A stretch of 60,384 bases of DNA. Source: Schizophyllum amplum. Taxonomy: Eukaryota > Basidiomycota > Agaricomycetes > Agaricales > Schizophyllaceae. The position numbers and the translations under genes were made by a program. The DNA lies in assembly GCA_007026445.1 (NCBI GenBank), contig VDMD01000131.1:1-60384 (forward strand), written 5' to 3'. The notes below the pieces were generated by a model. The model was given only the letters and a program-made list of their open reading frames with translations. It had not been told where the DNA came from and did not search any database. Below are positions 57,032 to 60,384 of the stretch, in pieces. Positions within the stretch are counted from its first letter, which is position 1; the number at the start of each line of letters is the position of its first letter.

Positions 57032-58036
57032 TTAGTTCCAGATCTGGTTGGTGTTGCCGTCGGTGCATATCCAGGTCTGCATGGTGTTGCCGTCGGTGAG
57101 GTCGCCACGGGAGACGTCGAGGCACTGGCCGGCGCCCTGGACGGCGATGCGGTTGTCCTCGGTGTAGTACCAGGTCTGCTGCGCAAGACCCTCGTAGCAC
57201 TGCCAGATCTTCATGGACGCGCCGTTGCCAACGTCCTCGCCAGCGTCGAGGCAGAAGTCGGTACCGGCGAGCTTGACGGCGGTGGTACCGCGGGAGAGAA
57301 CGAACTTCTGGGCGGACGAGTCGTCGCAGTCATCACTGAGAGAAAAGTTAGCAAACCGACCGAAACATGGTAGGAGAGCGTACGTACATCTGGACTGGGG
57401 TTCCGTTCGCAACGTCACCAGCAACGTTGAGGCACTTGCCGCTGCTGCCGTTGGGGTGAAGCGCCTGGCCGCTTGCTGAGGGCGTTGACGGCGTCGTGGT
57501 GGCGGTTGCGGCGGTGGTGGTCCATAGCTGGTTCGCATTGCTGGCGCTGCATGCCCAGGTCTGCGTCGTAGCACCGTCGGCGAGGCGTCCATCCTGGAGG
57601 TCGAGGCACTCGGCACCGCTGCCAACCGAGAAGTGCTCGTTGTTGTACGCCCAAGACTGCTGGGTCAAGTTGTCATAGCACTGCCAAATCTTCATGGCGG
57701 TACCATCGGATGCTAGGAGGATAGAGGTCAGAAACGTGCAGGCCGATCTTTACGAAGCTACTCACGGTTGTTGCCAGCGTCGAGGCACATCTGCGTGCCG
57801 CTGAGCTGGAAGCGCTTCTTGTCGTTGTCGAGGACCCACGCCGGGGTGCTCGACGTCTTCGTCGTGCAGTCGTAGATGTCGACGAGGGCGCCGTTGCCCG
57901 TGCCGGCGGCGCCGAGGCAGAAGTTGGTGTTATCGCTGGGGTGGATGTGGACGGCGCCGGCGGTGCTCGTCGTCTGCCGGGGAAGCGGCTTGGCGAGGAC
58001 AGCCGGGAGAAGAGCGAGGATGGCGATCGAGTACAT
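57032..58036 (-). CDS. Secreted ricin B-type lectin with two beta-trefoil domains
   Basis: About 300 aa in three exons, signal peptide MYSIAILALLPAVLAKPLPRQ. Two beta-trefoil units are joined by a Thr/Ser-rich linker (TTTAATATTTPSTPSASG). Repeats carry the QxW-type core: KIWQCYDNLTQQSWAY, GATTQTWACSASNANQLW, KIWQCYEGLAQQTWYY, TMQTWICTDGNTNQIW, each preceded by a CLD/CLN cysteine (TQMCLDAGNN, AECLDLQDG, GKCLNVAGD, TDFCLDAGED, GQCLDVSRG). The fold binds galactose or xylan-type sugars. There is no catalytic A chain or hydrolase domain, so it is a stand-alone carbohydrate-binding protein; roles in cell-wall binding or defence are inference. Two introns, both canonical. Tandem paralogue at 59262-60373. 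Confidence 0.88.
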
Positions 58037-58169
58037 GGCTGTCTTGTTATGGTGCGGTGGCTGAGGCTTGAGAGTCGGTAGGTTGAGAAGCTTGAGAGGC
58101 GGTTGGCTGAGTGGGGCGAGTGTTGAGTAGCCTGAGGTTGCTGGAGAAAATAAGCTGAGAGCGACCCGC

Positions 58170-58176
58170 TTTTATA
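58170..58176 (-). promoter_or_regulatory. TATA box of the first lectin gene
   Basis: On the minus strand this reads TATAAAA, 133 bp before the ATG at 58036. Confidence 0.45.
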
Positions 58177-59261
58177 CACCGTTAGCAGGGGGCGGGGGCG
58201 AGGGTACTGGGAGACATGTCTCGCGGCGCGGAGAGTCAGGGTGAGCTGGTAATGGCGCTGGCGACTGTTCTTTGGCGCGCGCCAGGCGCGTTAAGCCTGA
58301 GACTCCGGGTGCCAGACGCCAGATATGCGAGACGGGGGTACCGCGAAACGGGGGCTTTGCGAGACGCGCCAATAGGGGTGTGGCGGTCGCCAGCAATGCG
58401 AGTGAGAGCACCAGCCCGCAGCGCGCCTGGATCGAGTAACGAGAGGAGTTCAGTGGATCCGGAGGAGGTGCTGTCCAAGTTATCGGGGAGGATATAGGAA
58501 GTATCTGCGGTGCCAGCCTGAGCCATAGTCGACGTCGCGTCCCGTGTCCTTGTTGTGGAAGGGCACATACGCAAAATTTTAGTACTCGTGGATGGATATA
58601 CACGAGGGTTGCGTCGAAATTGGGTACGACGTGGAAAGCCCTTGCACGTCAAGTCGTTGGCGATCTCAACAATCGTCCTGTCCATCAGGCGCCCTCAAGT
58701 CGGAGGAAGACCAGCGAATCTGTGCCGTATCCCAGCACCAGTCAGGAGCATATATCAAGGCGATGTATGCATGGTCCGAAGGAGTCGATGTCGGAAAGAA
58801 CTTCCTTGTTAAGGTCAACAGTTAGAGAACGGCGCCGGCCAGCGGGCAGACGCGACCGACGCGCGTCTTTGGCGAGGCTTGCGCGTCTGGACAACGCGCC
58901 TCGGCATTGTCCGAAAAATTCAATAGTGGGCAAGATGAGGAGGCCAACCATTTACTTACTCCCGTGCTTGACAAGGACATGGGACGCAGGCTGGAGACTT
59001 ATAGGATGAAAATAAAGAACATTGGCGCTGTGATTTTGCTCGACTGGGTCGATTGCTTTTGAATCCTGGTGAAACTCGAAAAAGCAAAGCGAGTGCCATT
59101 GGTACTGTATAGATCAAAGGAACATAAAGTACATGGATGATGGAGCTACAACACGATCATTCTTCGTAACGATAGAGGCCGAATCCATGAGTACAAAAGT
59201 TCAATGCATAGTCAAGAGTTCATGTTCGATGTCCGTCGCTGCCAGCACAGCAAGAAGTAAC
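58177..59261. other. Intergenic between lectin paralogues, no gene seen
   Basis: A 149-codon minus frame at 58236-58685 has no recognisable domain. The region is the promoter of the first lectin and the 3' flank of the second. Confidence 0.5.
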
Positions 59262-60373
59262 TTACGACCAAATCTGGTTGGTGTTGCCATCCGTGCATGT
59301 CCAGCTCTGAACGATGTTGCCGTTGCTGCTGACGCCGCTGGTAAGGTCGAGGCACTGGCCGTAGCCCTGAACGGCGATGCGGTTATCGTCGGTCCAGTAC
59401 CAGGTCTGCTGCGCAAGGCCGTCGTAGCACTGCCAGAGCTTCATCTGCATGCCGTTGCCGACTGGTATACGTCAGTGGCGAGCGAGGAAAAGGCATGGAA
59501 GCTGCTCACTGTTGGAACCAGCATCGAGGCAAAGGTCGGTGCCAGCGAGCCTGACATGCGTGCTGCCACGGTTGAGGACCCAGTTCTGAGCGCTGGTGCC
59601 GTTGCAGTCGTAACTAAGGGCCAAAGTCAGCGAAAAAAGCAACGAGTCAACAGAGAAGACGTACACATCAACGGGAGTACCATTCTCCTGAACATTGCCC
59701 TGGACGTCGAGGCACTTGCCGGTGTTGCCGTTGGGGTGAAGCGTCTGGCCGGAGGAGGTAACCGGAGGCGTCGTCGGCGTGGTGGTGCTGCCGCCAGTGG
59801 ATGTGATGGACCACCTGGTTGGTGTTGTCGGCGCTGTACGCCCAGGTCTGGGTGTTGGCACCATCAGCAACGTAGCCGTCACGGAGGTCGAGGGCCTGGG
59901 CGCCTGAGAGAGAATAAGTACGAGGAAAAGGTAGAAGCGTCGTGAAAACGTACCGTTGCCGACGGAGAAGTGCTCGTTGTTGTCGTATGACCACAACTGC
60001 TGGTTAAGGCCGTCGTAGCACTGCCAGATCTTCATGGTAACGCCGTTGGCGGCTAATGAGACAGTCAGAATGAACAAAACAAGCGAGTCGCAGCGCACTC
60101 ACGGTTGTTGCCGGCGTCAAGGCACATCATGGTGCCGTTGAGCTGGAAGCGCTTGGTGGTGTTGTCGAGCACCCATGACGGGGTGTTGGTGTTCTTCGTC
60201 GAGCAGTCGAAGATGTCGACGAGGGCACCGTTGGCAGAACCCGCGGCGCCGAGGCAGAAGTTCGTGTCCCCGTTCGGGTGCACGTAGACGACGCTGCTGG
60301 TCGACGACGTCTGGCGGGCGACGGGGGTGGCGAGCACGGCGGGGAGGAGGGCGAGGATGGAGAGGGTGAACAT
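59262..60373 (-). CDS. Secreted ricin B-type lectin, second tandem copy, with a frame break in the linker
   Basis: About 300 aa in at least five exons, signal peptide MFTLSILALLPAVLATPVARQ. The two trefoil units mirror the neighbour: TKRFQLNGTMMCLDAGNN, KIWQCYDGLNQQLWSYD, NTQTWAYSADNTNQ, HPNGNTGKCLDVQGN, AQNWVLNRGSTHVRLAG, KLWQCYDGLAQQTWYW and IVQSWTCTDGNTNQIWS. It has two more introns than the neighbour. After ADNTNQ (about 59813-59822) the frame shifts: the neighbour reads NQLW plus a Thr-rich linker, and here the linker STGGSTTTPTTPP is one frame away. Either a small indel, or a 70-nt GTGGTC..CAG intron that removes the linker. The ATG at 60371-60373 is 11 bp from the window end, so the promoter is not visible. 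Confidence 0.83.
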
Positions 60374-60384
60374 GATGCTCGAGC

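Noticed and set aside
1..60384. CRISPR arrays, insertion sequences, prophage, operons and ribosome binding sites
   Set aside because: The sequence is eukaryotic with spliceosomal introns; none of these prokaryotic features is present, and no intact transposase, reverse transcriptase or LTR pair was recognised.

Overview
The window is nuclear DNA of a filamentous basidiomycete, most likely an Agaricomycete and plausibly a wood-decay polypore. This is inferred from dense genes with many short introns (about 45-60 nt), compact intergenic gaps, a CYP63-like P450, a Clp1-like gene, GH43 and ricin-B secreted proteins, F-box and DUF6534-type fungal families, and a tRNA-Arg(ACG) with a tiny intron. 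It is not a prokaryotic or viral sequence and I see no operons.

Layout. 0-4.4 kb: the 3' part of a kinase-domain gene, a small 74-aa protein and a 2-kb gap. 4.4-9.6 kb: a full-length PDR-type ABC transporter. 10-11.6 kb: a decayed F-box/leucine-rich-repeat gene. 11.7-14.3 kb (minus): a CYP63-like P450 with two GC-AG introns. 15.2-18.9 kb (minus): the U5 snRNP GTPase Snu114, divergent from prefoldin subunit 1 at 19.9 kb; the two promoters share a 50-bp inverted repeat containing CACGTG. 20.8-22.9 kb: a fungal multi-pass membrane protein preceded by a broken copy of its first exon. 23.1-24.7 kb (minus): an F-box protein, divergent from calnexin (25.3-27.2 kb). 28.4-29.7 kb: a secreted GH43 enzyme. 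30.5-31.9 kb (minus): a PP2C phosphatase. 33.2-34.2 kb: a Clp1-like gene. 34.6-36.4 kb (minus): an uncharacterised membrane protein. 36.4-39.95 kb: a long stretch with no recognisable gene. 39.95-42.4 kb: a serine-rich coiled-coil protein. 43.0-44.8 kb (minus): LTV1, divergent from TAF2 (45.1-51.5 kb), which appears to continue into three C-terminal bromodomains. 51.66 kb: tRNA-Arg(ACG). 52.0-52.5 kb: mitochondrial ribosomal protein mL40. 52.6-54.7 kb (minus): COP9 signalosome subunit 2. 57.0-60.4 kb (minus): two tandem secreted ricin-B-fold lectin paralogues.

Most of the window is housekeeping: splicing, folding, ribosome assembly, transcription initiation, mitochondrial translation and cullin regulation. 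It is interspersed with environment-facing genes for drug efflux, P450 oxidation, arabinan breakdown and lectins. No multi-gene pathway is evident. The most interesting biological candidate is the TAF2-tribromodomain protein. A technical signal runs alongside it: several highly conserved genes (SNU114, LTV1, TAF2, mL40, the DUF6534-like gene) are broken by single-base indels, often in short homopolymers and densest at 49.4-51.3 kb. That pattern looks more like residual assembly error than pseudogenisation. All exon joins were done by eye from splice-site consensus and protein-family expectation.
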